From Carboxylicivirga longa (lineage in GTDB: Bacteria > Bacteroidota > Bacteroidia > Bacteroidales > Marinilabiliaceae): 64,000 nt of DNA. The notes under the pieces are model-generated. The model saw only the letters and a list, made by a program, of their open reading frames with translations, had not been told where the DNA came from and did not search any database. A program made the translations under genes and the position numbers. Of the stretch, positions 16,531 to 26,185 are shown piece by piece. The stretch lies in contig NZ_JBNGOZ010000004.1 in NCBI RefSeq assembly GCF_050589825.1, positions 1 through 64,000 of the forward strand, read 5' to 3'. Positions within the stretch are counted from its first letter, which is position 1; every line of letters begins with the position of its first letter.

Positions 16531-16735
16531 TGGTTCATAAGGCACCTACCGGTGTTATATGATGAAAATGGGAATGCCGTGACCTGTCAGTAGACAGGAA
16601 TTCGGCAACAGTTTCCGCTGCTGTGATTTCCGATGGGTAATAGTAAACCATCAACTGCAATCAACAAGGCCACTGTCAAAAAAAATGATGGGAAGGCGAT
16701 TGCAGGGAATAAGTCAGAAGACCTGCCAAAGATTA
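16531..16735 (+). promoter_or_regulatory. Cobalamin riboswitch
   Basis: The leader has the ordered conserved blocks of the B12 class: the AGGCACC-like opening, GGGAATGCCGTG, a GACCTGTCAGTAGACAGG stem, CCGCTGCTGTGATTTCCGATGG (the B12 box region), GCCACTG, GGGAAGGCG and AGTCAGAAGACCTGCC. It ends about 100 bp before the btuB ATG. It should lower expression of the downstream receptor when B12 is plentiful. An open frame through it (16633-16824) is not a gene. Confidence 0.95.
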
Positions 16736-16832
16736 TTCAATTGTTCGTGCCATTCGGAATAAATGCAGGACGATACTACCTTGGTGTATTGCCGCTTCTT
16801 TTCCTTTTGTCAGAGCAGTGTTAACAAGCTGA

Positions 16833-18887
16833 ATGTGTGAGATGAGGTGTCAACTGTTACTATGGTTTTTTGTTTGGTCGTTGCCGTTACTGGCCGATGA
16901 CGAAGTGCGCGATTCGGTTAAAGTACAAGAGGTGGAAATTACAGCTTCGCGTTTAAAACATTTTGCCGTAACCGACAAAGTTGAGCAAGTGGATATCCTT
17001 GCTATTCAGCGATATGCTGCGCAAGATATCGGTGCGCTCTTGCAAAAAACTTCCTTAATTAATATTCAATCCAATGGTGGCGCTGGTGCTTTAACAACAG
17101 CTAGTATTCGCGGGGCAGCATCTAACCAAACATTGGTAACCTGGAATGGATTACCCTTGAATTCGCTTACGACAGGTGCCAGCGATTTATCAACGATATC
17201 GGCTGGCGGTTTTAACGATGTAAGGCTTACCTATGGCGCAGCAGGTTCACTTTATGGGAGTGGCACCATGGGGGGTGTTATTGAGCTTTCGAATCAGCCA
17301 CGTTGGCAAGAAGGCCTAAAAATATCGGTTTCCAACGAGTTGGGAAGTTATTTAGACCATTCCTATGCTAGGGAGATGAATTCAAGTACCACCAGTAAGG
17401 GCGATTTTAAATGGTTATCTAGTTACAAAGGAAATCTTCGGGTACAAGCATCCAATCGTACATTATCCTATGCGGGGCAAGTCTTTTATCAGGATGCAAA
17501 GAACAACTTTAATTACATTGATGACTTCGATCATGGCCAACCTACAGAAACTTCACAGCATAACAGGAGTGAGGTGTTTGGTACGCTGCATAGCTTGTAT
17601 TGGCAAGCCGGTAAAAACCTATTTGATTTTGGTGCCTGGTACCAGGTCAAAGAAAAAGAGTTACCAGGATTGATGGGTGTTGGGGCTCCCATTAGTCATC
17701 AAACTCAAAAAGATTCAACCCTTAAACTATATGTAGGTTGGAAAAGGTTAATACGTAATTTCCGACTAGAGGGCAAGGCTGCATATATTTACGATTTTAT
17801 CCGTTATACCGATAAGGATAATGCCGATAGTGAGTCTTTCAAAATTTTCTCAGAAATAGCTGCCAAGTCTTGGTTTGCCGATCTAAGTACACGTTGGTAT
17901 GTCAATGATAATTTGAGTGTTGATGTAAATGGTCGCTATAGTTATTTAAAGGCCATCACTGCTAATTATGCCAGCAATATTGTGGAACATGAAGGACGGC
18001 TGAATGCCGCAATCAAGTATTCGCCCGAGATTGGTGTCTTTATTGCGACCGTTGGTAAAGACTGGTGTAGCTCAGAATCTGATGAGGTTAAACAGCCAAT
18101 TTATGAAAATGGAGAAATAGCAGAATATGAAATAATTGAGAACAGTCTACCCAATCCACCCCTCATGTTTTCACTAAGTGGTAAAATTATAATTTCTCCG
18201 CAATGGCTGGCTGCTCGAGGAAAGGTGGCAACCCATTTTCGTCGCCCTACCTTTAATGATCGTTATTGGAAGCCGGGGGGTAATCTGTCACTGAAACCGG
18301 AAGAAGGCTTTAATTATGAGGTGGGATTTGAAATGTTTGAGCAGAAGACCAACTGGGGTAGTATTGGTGCGGATTTAGCCTTTTATCGGGCAAGCAACAA
18401 TGAATCAATCGCCTGGAAACCGAGCAGCAATGGTCTGTGGATGCCGATTAATACAAACGCTATCATTTCACAAGGTTTTGATGTCAGCGCAAGCCATCGT
18501 TTGCAGATCGGAAATCACCAAGTAAGGAATAGGATCATATACGGATACAACGACGCCTATGATAATAACTCAGAAAGTGCTGGCTATAAAGAAACGCTTG
18601 GTTATCGACCCAAGCACACTTTTAAGTTTATTTCTGATTTTATTGCTTCTCAATGGAATGTGGGTGCCATGTTGTATTCTCGTTCCCAATGTAATACGTG
18701 GGAAGGACGAGAAGTAGAAGCCTACGCGCTGGTTGATGTAAACACCGCTTATACCATAGACCGAGCCGTAATTGATATTGGGTTAATGGCTCGCGTCGAA
18801 AATATTTTCGATACGTCTTATCAATTGGTATGGGCTTACCCAATGCCGGGCAGGGCATATTATTTGACTGTAAATTTTATTTTCTAA
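16833..18887 (+). CDS. btuB: TonB-dependent vitamin B12 receptor (BtuB-like)
   Basis: Outer-membrane receptor of 684 residues. A signal peptide (LLLWFFVWSLPLLA) is followed by a TonB-box-like segment (VQEVEITASR), a plug domain (about 45-150, with SIRGAASNQTLVTWNGLPL and LYGSGTMGGVIEL) and a beta-barrel ending in an aromatic residue (LTVNFIF). The cobalamin riboswitch directly upstream identifies the substrate as a corrinoid. Two possible ATGs exist, at 16833 and 16842; either leaves a usable signal peptide. The BtuG-like gene follows after 9 bp. Confidence 0.93.
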   Translation: MCEMRCQLLLWFFVWSLPLLADDEVRDSVKVQEVEITASRLKHFAVTDKVEQVDILAIQRYAAQDIGALLQKTSLINIQSNGGAGALTTASIRGAASNQTLVTWNGLPLNSLTTGASDLSTISAGGFNDVRLTYGAAGSLYGSGTMGGVIELSNQPRWQEGLKISVSNELGSYLDHSYAREMNSSTTSKGDFKWLSSYKGNLRVQASNRTLSYAGQVFYQDAKNNFNYIDDFDHGQPTETSQHNRSEVFGTLHSLYWQAGKNLFDFGAWYQVKEKELPGLMGVGAPISHQTQKDSTLKLYVGWKRLIRNFRLEGKAAYIYDFIRYTDKDNADSESFKIFSEIAAKSWFADLSTRWYVNDNLSVDVNGRYSYLKAITANYASNIVEHEGRLNAAIKYSPEIGVFIATVGKDWCSSESDEVKQPIYENGEIAEYEIIENSLPNPPLMFSLSGKIIISPQWLAARGKVATHFRRPTFNDRYWKPGGNLSLKPEEGFNYEVGFEMFEQKTNWGSIGADLAFYRASNNESIAWKPSSNGLWMPINTNAIISQGFDVSASHRLQIGNHQVRNRIIYGYNDAYDNNSESAGYKETLGYRPKHTFKFISDFIASQWNVGAMLYSRSQCNTWEGREVEAYALVDVNTAYTIDRAVIDIGLMARVENIFDTSYQLVWAYPMPGRAYYLTVNFIF

Positions 18888-18896
18888 ATTTTATAC

Positions 18897-19973
18897 ATGA
18901 TGAAAAAGGTTTTGAGACTTTTACCATTTTTCCTGATGGCAGTAATGTTTTTTTCTGCCTGTTCAGATGATGATGATGTAGTGACTCCGAAAGTAAGCAG
19001 TATTTATGTGCTTAACGAAGGAAATGACAATGGTTCCATCTCAATCATTGATGAGAACAATGAAGTAACCAACAACTATTTTGAAGAGGTGAATGGATTG
19101 CCCCTAGGGAAAATGCCGCAGTCAATGGCTGCCAATGATACGCATGTTTTCATCGTTGTAACTACCCAATCAGGGGCAGGATATGTGGAAGTTCTAGATA
19201 AGGAAACATTTAAACATGTTGCCCTTATAGAAGGCTTCTCTTATCCTCGTGAAATTGTTTTGATGGATGGAAAGGCTTATGTATCAAACGGAACAGGTGC
19301 TGATGGGAATTATGCCCGAAAAGCTAATGAAATCTATCCGATTAACCTGATGACTTTTGAAAAAGGTGAAAAGATTAACGTTGGTGCAGGACCAGAAAAA
19401 ATGGTTGTTGTTAAAGGGAAATTGTATGTGGCCAACAGCGGAGGTTGGTCAAACGATGATAATACAGTAACCGTTGTAGATACATCCAATGATCAAGTCA
19501 TCGAAACCCTAACAGTGAAGTCGTGCCCCAAGGATATGGTGGTGGATGCAAATGGTGATATTTGGGTTTATTGTGGTGGAGTACCTAATTATGCAAACTG
19601 GCCAGATGTAAGCTATACCAATGCGGGTGTTTCTAAAATTAATGTTGTATCCAGTGAAGTCACCTCATGGGATCTTGCTGCATCAAATGGTGCCGTTAAA
19701 ACCATTGCCGCAAGTAAAAATGGAACAACTATCTACTATGTTTCCGATGCCCTCTATGCCATGGACATTACTGATACCGAGTTGCCAAGTGTTAAATTTA
19801 TTGATGAAACATATTATGGCATTGACGTTCACCCCATAACGGATGACCTATGGCTGTGTAAAGAAGTTGATGCGACAACTCCCGGAACGGTGTTTGTCTA
19901 TTCCAATTCAGGCGAAAAGAAAAATGAGTATGTAGTGGGGGCAATGCCTAACTCAACTTTATTTGCGTATTAA
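18897..19973 (+). CDS. Surface beta-propeller lipoprotein, BtuG-like corrinoid-binding candidate
   Basis: A 358-residue lipoprotein: signal peptide with lipobox FFSAC followed by an acidic DDDD stretch, which in Bacteroidota favours surface display. The rest is a YncE/DUF5074-type seven-bladed propeller (SSIYVLNEGNDNGSISIID, GAGPEKMVV, VWVYCGG-like blades). Directly after btuB behind a cobalamin riboswitch, this is the position and fold of BtuG, the B12-capturing partner of BtuB in Bacteroides. A terminator follows at 20018. A function in B12 capture is inferred from context and fold. Confidence 0.8.
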   Translation: MMKKVLRLLPFFLMAVMFFSACSDDDDVVTPKVSSIYVLNEGNDNGSISIIDENNEVTNNYFEEVNGLPLGKMPQSMAANDTHVFIVVTTQSGAGYVEVLDKETFKHVALIEGFSYPREIVLMDGKAYVSNGTGADGNYARKANEIYPINLMTFEKGEKINVGAGPEKMVVVKGKLYVANSGGWSNDDNTVTVVDTSNDQVIETLTVKSCPKDMVVDANGDIWVYCGGVPNYANWPDVSYTNAGVSKINVVSSEVTSWDLAASNGAVKTIAASKNGTTIYYVSDALYAMDITDTELPSVKFIDETYYGIDVHPITDDLWLCKEVDATTPGTVFVYSNSGEKKNEYVVGAMPNSTLFAY

Positions 19974-20017
19974 AACATTGATCTCACTCACGATGATTAG
20001 TGTGTAAGCAATTTTTC

Positions 20018-20043
20018 AAAGGTCGGCATTAGCCGGCCTTTTT
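20018..20043 (+). terminator. Terminator of the btuB-btuG transcript
   Basis: AAAGGTCGGC-ATTA-GCCGGCCTTT hairpin running into TTTTT. Confidence 0.85.
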
Positions 20044-20162
20044 CAATGCTGTTAATTTGTAAGTCTATGATTATAATACTGATATAGGGGAGAGGGCAAG
20101 TCTTCTTTGCCCTAAGTCTAAAAATCTAAGTGTCTATTGAATAATATTTAAAAAAGGAATAA

Positions 20163-20170
20163 TATCTTTG
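20163..20170 (+). promoter_or_regulatory. Promoter box of the second BtuG-like gene
   Basis: TATCTTTG fits the TAnnTTTG -7 box, 53 bp before the ATG at 20223. With the terminator at 20018 it indicates that the second propeller gene has its own transcript and no riboswitch. Confidence 0.45.
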
Positions 20171-20222
20171 GTAGCTTTAATTACACGTTAATATTTTGTA
20201 AGGCATAAAATAAATTAGATAT

Positions 20223-21287
20223 ATGAAGAATTTAATTGCAGCTGCAGGGCTGGCTCTTGGTTTGGGGCTAACAGGTTGTGGCGATGTGAATATTTACAAG
20301 CTGGAAGAGCATCAGGGTGCTTTTATTGTTAATGAAGGCAATGAAAAAAGTTCGATAAGCTATTATAATTACGAGCGCGAGGAGTGTAGCAATAATATTT
20401 ATCAGGAGCGTAACAACGGTGCCGACATTGGCGCTGGTGCTACTCAGATTGCCATACGTCGAAATGCTGATTTCCCAGAAGGACTGGCTTTTGTGACCCT
20501 GCCGGCTGACAATAGTATTGCTAAAATTGATCTGAACGGTTATTTAAATGCTGGTAGTATTACTGATTTTACCGCGCCGCGAGATATTCTGGTAGTCAAC
20601 GAATCACAAATGTTCGTGGCACACAATGCAGCAAGTGTAAGTCTTTACGACTACACCAACAATACGGTGGAGGGTACTTTTGACGTAGCTGCTCATCCGC
20701 AGAAGCTCATCTCAGCGGGTAAGTACCTATATGTTGCCTGTTCTGGCGACGAAACCGGTGCCAAAGTGGTAGTTATCGACATGAGTAATGCCATGGTCGT
20801 GTCTACCATTGACCTGAATTATAACAACCCCATTGATATGGTGGTGGACATCGATCGTAACGTGTGGGTGTATTGCTCAGGCGATGAGCAGGCGCTGGTT
20901 AAGTTGGAGCGTACCCTTATTAATGAGGAACCTTATGTAGCTCACGAAGCGCATGACTTTATGTTGGGTGTGAAGAAGAATGAGCTGGATAATCCTTTGA
21001 CCATTTCGCGGGATGGACGCACGCTTTATTATGTATATGATTACCTTGTCTCCAAGTCAGTTTACATTGAAGCTGGTGAGGACATGACGCCCGAGAACTC
21101 AGCTGTAGTGGGTGATTACAGCGCTGAGGCTTTTAACGGCATTGACTGGGATTCGCGTACCGGACGCATTATGGCACTTACTGCTGATGGTCACTTGGTT
21201 ATCTTAAAAAAGCAGGATGAAGGCTGGAATAACCAAGAGGAATATCCTGTGGGAGATCAACCGCGCATGAGTGCCTTTAATTTTTAA
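20223..21287 (+). CDS. Second BtuG-like beta-propeller lipoprotein
   Basis: A 354-residue paralogue of the preceding propeller: lipoprotein signal with lipobox GLTGC, then IVNEGNEKSSISYYN, TAPRDILVVNESQMFVAHN, VVDIDRNVWVYCSG and a closing QPRMSAFNF that matches the end of the first (MPNSTLFAY). The start is an ATG after an AT-rich leader. It lacks the acidic run after the lipobox cysteine seen in the first copy. It may bind another corrinoid or act independently of BtuB; only fold and neighbourhood support a corrinoid link. Confidence 0.75.
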   Translation: MKNLIAAAGLALGLGLTGCGDVNIYKLEEHQGAFIVNEGNEKSSISYYNYEREECSNNIYQERNNGADIGAGATQIAIRRNADFPEGLAFVTLPADNSIAKIDLNGYLNAGSITDFTAPRDILVVNESQMFVAHNAASVSLYDYTNNTVEGTFDVAAHPQKLISAGKYLYVACSGDETGAKVVVIDMSNAMVVSTIDLNYNNPIDMVVDIDRNVWVYCSGDEQALVKLERTLINEEPYVAHEAHDFMLGVKKNELDNPLTISRDGRTLYYVYDYLVSKSVYIEAGEDMTPENSAVVGDYSAEAFNGIDWDSRTGRIMALTADGHLVILKKQDEGWNNQEEYPVGDQPRMSAFNF

Positions 21288-21390
21288 TGGATAACTTATC
21301 AATTGTCGGGTGACAAGGGTAAATAATTGTTAATTTCATCCTCCTTCACTACGGGGTACTCCTCTTTTGAAAGGAAGAGAGTGTTATAAA

Positions 21391-21436
21391 CCCTTCCCCT
21401 CCTGAATTTTAGGAGGGGTGCCGATAGGCGGGGAGG
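21391..21436. repeat. C/G-rich hairpin element at a convergent gene end
   Basis: CCCCTCCT-GAATTTT-AGGAGGGG forms a strong 8-bp hairpin, followed by TGCCGATAGGCGGGGAGG. Elements with this look recur between genes in many Bacteroidota (from memory). It lies between the second propeller gene (+) and the thioesterase gene (-) and could terminate both. Confidence 0.55.
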
Positions 21437-21451
21437 TTTTAAAAAAATGAT

Positions 21452-21883
21452 CTAGCCTTTGTGTTTTTCTACAAATGATTTGTGGCAGACGATATAGCGC
21501 TCATGGGCTCCAATGCCTATGGATTCACCTTTCTTATTGAGCATGGCCACATCAAAAAATAGCTTTTTATCTTCCAGAAATTTAAGGTGAGCGCGACAAA
21601 TAAGTGTCTCCCCGGCTTGTGCCGGATGTAAGTGCCGTACATTCATTTCAGTGCTTACCGTATCGTAACCAATGGGCAAGCTTGGATGAATAAGCTCAAC
21701 GCAGCACTGCTCCATATACACAATTATGGCAGCCGTGGAAATAAAAGGCACCTGACCTGTTTTTAACGACGTGGCCAAATCACTCTTTTGTACTATAATA
21801 TCTTTCTCTATCTGGCTACCTACGGATAAGTTATAATTAACAGGATGCCCTCCTTTATGTTTCTTGTCGCAGTCTGATTTCAT
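21452..21883 (-). CDS. Hotdog-fold thioesterase (FlK-like acyl-CoA thioesterase family)
   Basis: A 143-residue protein with a single hotdog fold: GSQIEKDIIVQKSDLATSL, VPFISTAAIIVYMEQCCVELI (the long helix with a conserved Glu), TVSTEMNVRHLHPAQAGETL and a closing IGIGAHERYIV. This fits the fluoroacetyl-CoA thioesterase-like family, which hydrolyses short acyl-CoA thioesters. The substrate cannot be told. It stands alone on the minus strand downstream of prfC with 120 bp between. Confidence 0.82.
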   Translation of the reverse strand: MKSDCDKKHKGGHPVNYNLSVGSQIEKDIIVQKSDLATSLKTGQVPFISTAAIIVYMEQCCVELIHPSLPIGYDTVSTEMNVRHLHPAQAGETLICRAHLKFLEDKKLFFDVAMLNKKGESIGIGAHERYIVCHKSFVEKHKG

Positions 21884-22003
21884 GGCTTTTGGGTCTTTGC
21901 ATTCAATTTACTTCATTTTTTAAAGTAAATAAAGGGGTGCTTTCAAAAAAAAGCGAACCCTCGTATCGAAGGTTCGCCAGCGTATCTTGTGGATTTTTTT
22001 TAT

Positions 22004-23581
22004 TTAAAATTCAGAGGTGAAGTGAAACTTAATATTTTTAAAATTACTCTCCGCCATTTGCAGCATGTAGGCAGAATCGGCCATAAACACATCGCGTCCA
22101 AACTTATCCTTCGCCATGTATTGCAGCTTACGCTTCTTAAAATCATTCAGCTGCTCTTTGTCATCACTCTCCAGCCAACATGCTTTGTACAGATTAATGG
22201 GCTCGTAGCGACATTTGGCACCGTATTCGTGAAGCAAGCGGTATTCAATCACTTCAAACTGTAGTGCACCCACCGTTCCAATCACCTTGCGTCCGTTGAA
22301 CTGACTGACAAAAAGCTGAGCCACACCTTCATCCATCAGTTGGTCGATGCCTTTTGCCAACTGTTTTGATTTCATGGGGTCGGCATTCTCAATGTATCGG
22401 AAGAGCTCAGGTGAGAAGCTGGGCAGTCCCTTATAATGAAGTTTCTCGCCGGAAGTGAGTGTATCGCCAATCTTGAAGTTACCACTGTCGGGAATACCCA
22501 CAATATCACCCGGATAGGCTTCTTCAATAATGGATTTCTTCTCGGCCATAAAGGCGGTAGGGCTCGAGAATTTCATGTTCTTACCCTGTCGTACATGCAG
22601 ATAGTTGGTGTTACGCATGAATTTTCCCGAGCATACTTTAAGGAAGGCCAAGCGGTTACGGTGGTTAGGATCCATGTTGGCATGTATCTTAAACACAAAA
22701 CCGGTCATCTTTTCTTCACGCGACGCAACCATGCGCTCCTCGGCCTGTGAGGGCTGTGGTGAAGGGGCTATCTCCAGAAAACAGTGCAGTAGTTCGCGTA
22801 CACCAAAGTTATTCAGGGCGCTACCAAAAAATACGGGTGCCACCTGGGCATTGAGGTAGGTTTCAGATTCAAATTCGGGATACACGCCGTTAACCAGCTC
22901 CAGCTCCTCACGAATTAAAGCGGCTGAGTCATCTCCAATTTGAGCCTCCAGAGCCGAATCGTTAAGGTCTTTTATGGCAATGCCTTCTTCCAGTACCTGC
23001 TTATTGGGCTCAAACAAGTAAAGACTCTCATCAAATAAGTTATACACACCTTTAAAGTCAGGGCCATTGCCGATGGGCCAGCTTAGGGGGCGCACCTTAA
23101 TTTTTAACTCTTCCTCAACCTCGTCCAGCAGGTCGTAAGGATCTTTACTGGGACGATCCATTTTATTGATAAACACAATTACCGGTGTATTACGCATGCG
23201 ACACACCTCCATTAGTTTACGTGTTTGGGCCTCAACACCTTTAGCCGCATCTACCACAATAATTACGCTGTCAACCGCCGTTAGTGTGCGAAAGGTATCT
23301 TCGGCAAAATCCTGGTGACCCGGCGTATCCAGGATGTTCACTTTGTAACCATTGTATTCAAAACCCATTACGGAGGTAGCCACCGAGATACCGCGCTGTT
23401 TTTCAATTTCCATAAAATCGGAGGTGGCTGTTTTCTTTATCTTGTTGGATTTGACGGCACCTGCCACGTGAATAGCGCCACCAAATAGCAGCAACTTCTC
23501 TGTTAAAGTAGTCTTACCGGCATCGGGGTGACTGATGATGGCAAAGGTACGTCGTCTGTTTACTTCTTCAATAAAACCCAT
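22004..23581 (-). CDS. prfC: Peptide chain release factor 3 (RF3)
   Basis: Translational GTPase that recycles release factors 1 and 2 from the ribosome. The 525-residue product is close to the usual RF3 length. GTPase motifs are complete: SHPDAGKTTLTEKLL (G1), ISVATSVMGF (G2 region), DTPGHQDF (G3), NKMDR (G4). Domain II (MTGFVFKIHANMDPNHRNRLAF) and the RF3-specific C-terminal domain (QFEVIEYRLLHEYGAKCRYEP) follow. A CAAAGTTA box at 23603-23610 reads TAACTTTG on the minus strand and may be its promoter. Confidence 0.96.
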   Translation of the reverse strand: MGFIEEVNRRRTFAIISHPDAGKTTLTEKLLLFGGAIHVAGAVKSNKIKKTATSDFMEIEKQRGISVATSVMGFEYNGYKVNILDTPGHQDFAEDTFRTLTAVDSVIIVVDAAKGVEAQTRKLMEVCRMRNTPVIVFINKMDRPSKDPYDLLDEVEEELKIKVRPLSWPIGNGPDFKGVYNLFDESLYLFEPNKQVLEEGIAIKDLNDSALEAQIGDDSAALIREELELVNGVYPEFESETYLNAQVAPVFFGSALNNFGVRELLHCFLEIAPSPQPSQAEERMVASREEKMTGFVFKIHANMDPNHRNRLAFLKVCSGKFMRNTNYLHVRQGKNMKFSSPTAFMAEKKSIIEEAYPGDIVGIPDSGNFKIGDTLTSGEKLHYKGLPSFSPELFRYIENADPMKSKQLAKGIDQLMDEGVAQLFVSQFNGRKVIGTVGALQFEVIEYRLLHEYGAKCRYEPINLYKACWLESDDKEQLNDFKKRKLQYMAKDKFGRDVFMADSAYMLQMAESNFKNIKFHFTSEF

Positions 23582-23765
23582 TTGCTATATTTTTGCGAGC
23601 TGCAAAGTTAAACATTCGAGGCAAAAACGTGTTTACCCAATAAAAATTTGTGTAATTAAAATTAAAGGTCTTTTTTGCGTTAGTTTGATCGTTATTTTTA
23701 TTTTTTACTTCCGGATCAATGTCGGAAAGCGACAGAATTATAAACACTTATAAGAAGAATACAGT

Positions 23766-24638
23766 ATGGGATGGACGAATTATCATGGACATTGTGAATA
23801 TTGCGACGGACAAGGCAAGATAGAGGACTATATTACCACGGCCATCGATCTAAAGATGCACGCCCTTGGCATATCGTCACACGCCCCGCTGCCCTTCCCA
23901 ACGGATTGGAATATGCCGGGGTACCGCCTATCTTCTTACCTCAAAGAGGTAGATTACCTGCGGGAAAAGTACAGCGAAGAGATTACCGTTTATAAGTCGC
24001 TCGAGGTTGATTATATTCCCGGGTTAGCATCGCCCTCATCTAAAATGGTGCAGGACGCCAAACTCGATTACACAGTGGGATCGGTGCATTTTGTCGGTCA
24101 GCTGCACAATGGTGATTACTGGTCGGTGGATGCGCCGGTAAACGAATTTGAGCAGGGACTGGAGGAGACTTTTGTGGGCGATATTAAGGCGGCTGTCTGT
24201 CGTTATTATGCCTTACAGCGTGAGATGCTGCAGGAAGGAACGCCTGATATAATTGGCCATATGGATAAGGTGAAGATGCACAATAAGGCGCTGCATCTGT
24301 TTGATGAGCAAGCAGCCTGGTATATTGATGAAGTGCACAAAACGCTGGAGCTGGCCAAAGAGAAAAATGTTATTGTGGAGATTAATACTAAGGCCTATTA
24401 CCGCGATGGTCAATTGTTTCCGGGTCCTGAACATTTTGCTGCCATTAAGGCGATGGATATTCCGATTACTATTAACAGTGATGCCCATCGAGCCAATAAG
24501 TTGGATAACGCTTTTGCTGATGTTGCCACTCTGCTGCTTGAGGCCGGTTTCACGCATTTGCGCGAACTTATCGACGGTCAGTGGTGCGATGTAGCTTTTA
24601 GTACCGAGGGTATTGAAATGCCCGTAAGCATACAGTAG
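23766..24638 (+). CDS. PHP-family histidinol-phosphatase
   Basis: A 290-residue PHP-domain phosphoesterase. Metal-binding motifs are visible: YHGHCEYCDG at the start, GISSHAP, a Glu in SLEVDYIPG, GSVHFV, GHMDKVKMH, EINTKA and a final NSDAHRANKL. This set fits the HisJ/HisK-type histidinol-phosphatase, the penultimate step of histidine synthesis. No other his gene is nearby, so related phosphoesterase roles remain possible. The preceding 180 bp separate it from the divergent prfC. Confidence 0.88.
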   Translation: MGWTNYHGHCEYCDGQGKIEDYITTAIDLKMHALGISSHAPLPFPTDWNMPGYRLSSYLKEVDYLREKYSEEITVYKSLEVDYIPGLASPSSKMVQDAKLDYTVGSVHFVGQLHNGDYWSVDAPVNEFEQGLEETFVGDIKAAVCRYYALQREMLQEGTPDIIGHMDKVKMHNKALHLFDEQAAWYIDEVHKTLELAKEKNVIVEINTKAYYRDGQLFPGPEHFAAIKAMDIPITINSDAHRANKLDNAFADVATLLLEAGFTHLRELIDGQWCDVAFSTEGIEMPVSIQ

Positions 24639-24673
24639 GCTGAAACTGTATGCTTGAATAAAAGGGCTTTTAT

Positions 24674-24726
24674 AAGTCATCAGATGGCTTAATAATGAAT
24701 AAATTCATTTGGTCATCCGATGACTT
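24674..24726. terminator. Bidirectional hairpin between convergent genes (GATGACT family, copy 1)
   Basis: AAGTCATCAGATGGC and GTCATCCGATGACTT form imperfect arms, with a further small hairpin in the loop. It sits between the ends of the PHP gene (+) and the deaminase gene (-). Related hairpins occur at 45337 and 57016. Confidence 0.65.
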
Positions 24727-24730
24727 GTGT

Positions 24731-26158
24731 TTATGATCTACTTGTGAGTGTTTGATGCTCAAACTCTTGAAATTCCTTTTCAAGCTGCTCCAGGAGATCT
24801 TTTTTTTCTGTTTCATCCAGGAAAGAATATCCAATGGTGTTAAATACTATTTCCTTTACTTGAGTATATTTTATATCTGGCACATAGCTTACCAGCATCA
24901 TGTATTGATTAATTAGATTGGTGCGCAGCACGCCCTCATCGTCCGTGGCGATGCATACAGGTATTCCGTGTTTAAGGTATTCTCCCACCGGATGGTTATG
25001 AGCTGTTGTTTCAAGGATCACCGCATTACTTTCCAGATTAATTTCTATGGCACAGTTGTTTTCCTTCATAAAATCCAGGATGCCAAGGTAGTCGTTCTCT
25101 GACTTGAGATCTACACCATGACCGATTCTGGAGGCGCGTGCTGTTTTCAAGGCATCATTAATATGATAGGTAAGGTCCTCTGCCTGAGTATCGCCCTTGC
25201 CCAATACTAATTCGCCGGCATGAAGCGCAATTTTTACATTAGGATATTTATCGCTTAGGTAGCGAAACATGGCCATGTGTGTTTTGTAATTACGCAGTGC
25301 ATTAATATTGTCTTCCGGTGCCACAAAGTTAACGCCTACCAGCTGATCGCTAAGTGCGGCTGCCTCAAAGGCCAGGATAAGATGACCAAAAATCTTGGCC
25401 TGATTGGAAGAAACGCGCACGCCATAGGTTTGAAATTTAAGTGCCACCCCATGTTTATCCGTGCGACCGTGGTAGCTGTCAATTGAATCGGCATAGGCCT
25501 GTGCCCATTTATCCATGTCTTTATTAATAAAATACTGGTAGTAATCATCGAGCTTCAGGTGTAAAGCGCGTGTGTCGTCAATCCAGGCCTGCTTGTCGGC
25601 AAATTGTGCCACACTGTCTTGAATATTGGGCACACGTATCATGCTCTCGATATAGGCAATGTTATCCTTTGCCGCTCGTTTGCATATGGCCGACAGTAGC
25701 AGGGCTTCGTTGCCCACAAAGGCCGCTTTAAACTTAGAGAAGGTGCTGAAAAACTGTTCCCGACCGTCCTTATTGTGTGCCTTATGATTGCGCACTGACC
25801 AGTTGTCGATAATGGAATCTTTATAGTTGGGATTTTGCTGCAGGAGGGCATTAATTAGCAATGCATCATTATCATGGGCAGCCTCCTTTTTATTGGCATA
25901 TAGCTGATAATCGTGGGGGTTGATGTAACAGCTGTCGCGCAGGGCAAGTAATATGTACTCCTCGGCATAGGGGGTGCCACTGGCATGGTGATGTATGTCA
26001 CCACCCTTGGGCATTAGCGTAAAAAATGACTGAAGGGCGTCTGCATCAGTTTTGATGTTTTCAAAGTGCTTGTTGAGATCGTTTTCAAACTGCTTTTTAT
26101 TTCCAAAGGAGCATGATGTAAGCAATAAAACAATGAGGGTAGAGGATAGGATTCTCAT
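24731..26158 (-). CDS. Adenosine-deaminase-like lipoprotein
   Basis: A 475-residue metal-dependent deaminase fold exported as a lipoprotein (signal ending LLLTSC). Conserved features: MPKGGDIHHHASG (metal histidines), KIALHAGEL, RIGHGVDL, IEINLESN and CIATDDEGVL (metal aspartate). These fit the adenosine deaminase / ADGF group that acts on extracellular or periplasmic adenosine. I prefer the ATG at 26158, which gives a compact signal peptide; one at 26185 is nine codons upstream. It ends against the hairpin at 24674-24726. Confidence 0.88.
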   Translation of the reverse strand: MRILSSTLIVLLLTSCSFGNKKQFENDLNKHFENIKTDADALQSFFTLMPKGGDIHHHASGTPYAEEYILLALRDSCYINPHDYQLYANKKEAAHDNDALLINALLQQNPNYKDSIIDNWSVRNHKAHNKDGREQFFSTFSKFKAAFVGNEALLLSAICKRAAKDNIAYIESMIRVPNIQDSVAQFADKQAWIDDTRALHLKLDDYYQYFINKDMDKWAQAYADSIDSYHGRTDKHGVALKFQTYGVRVSSNQAKIFGHLILAFEAAALSDQLVGVNFVAPEDNINALRNYKTHMAMFRYLSDKYPNVKIALHAGELVLGKGDTQAEDLTYHINDALKTARASRIGHGVDLKSENDYLGILDFMKENNCAIEINLESNAVILETTAHNHPVGEYLKHGIPVCIATDDEGVLRTNLINQYMMLVSYVPDIKYTQVKEIVFNTIGYSFLDETEKKDLLEQLEKEFQEFEHQTLTSRS

Positions 26159-26185
26159 AAAATTAAATTTACTTTTTTGCGTCAA

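Noticed and set aside
16633..16824. 63-codon open frame within the btuB leader
   Set aside because: It falls in the conserved blocks of the cobalamin riboswitch and is not a gene.
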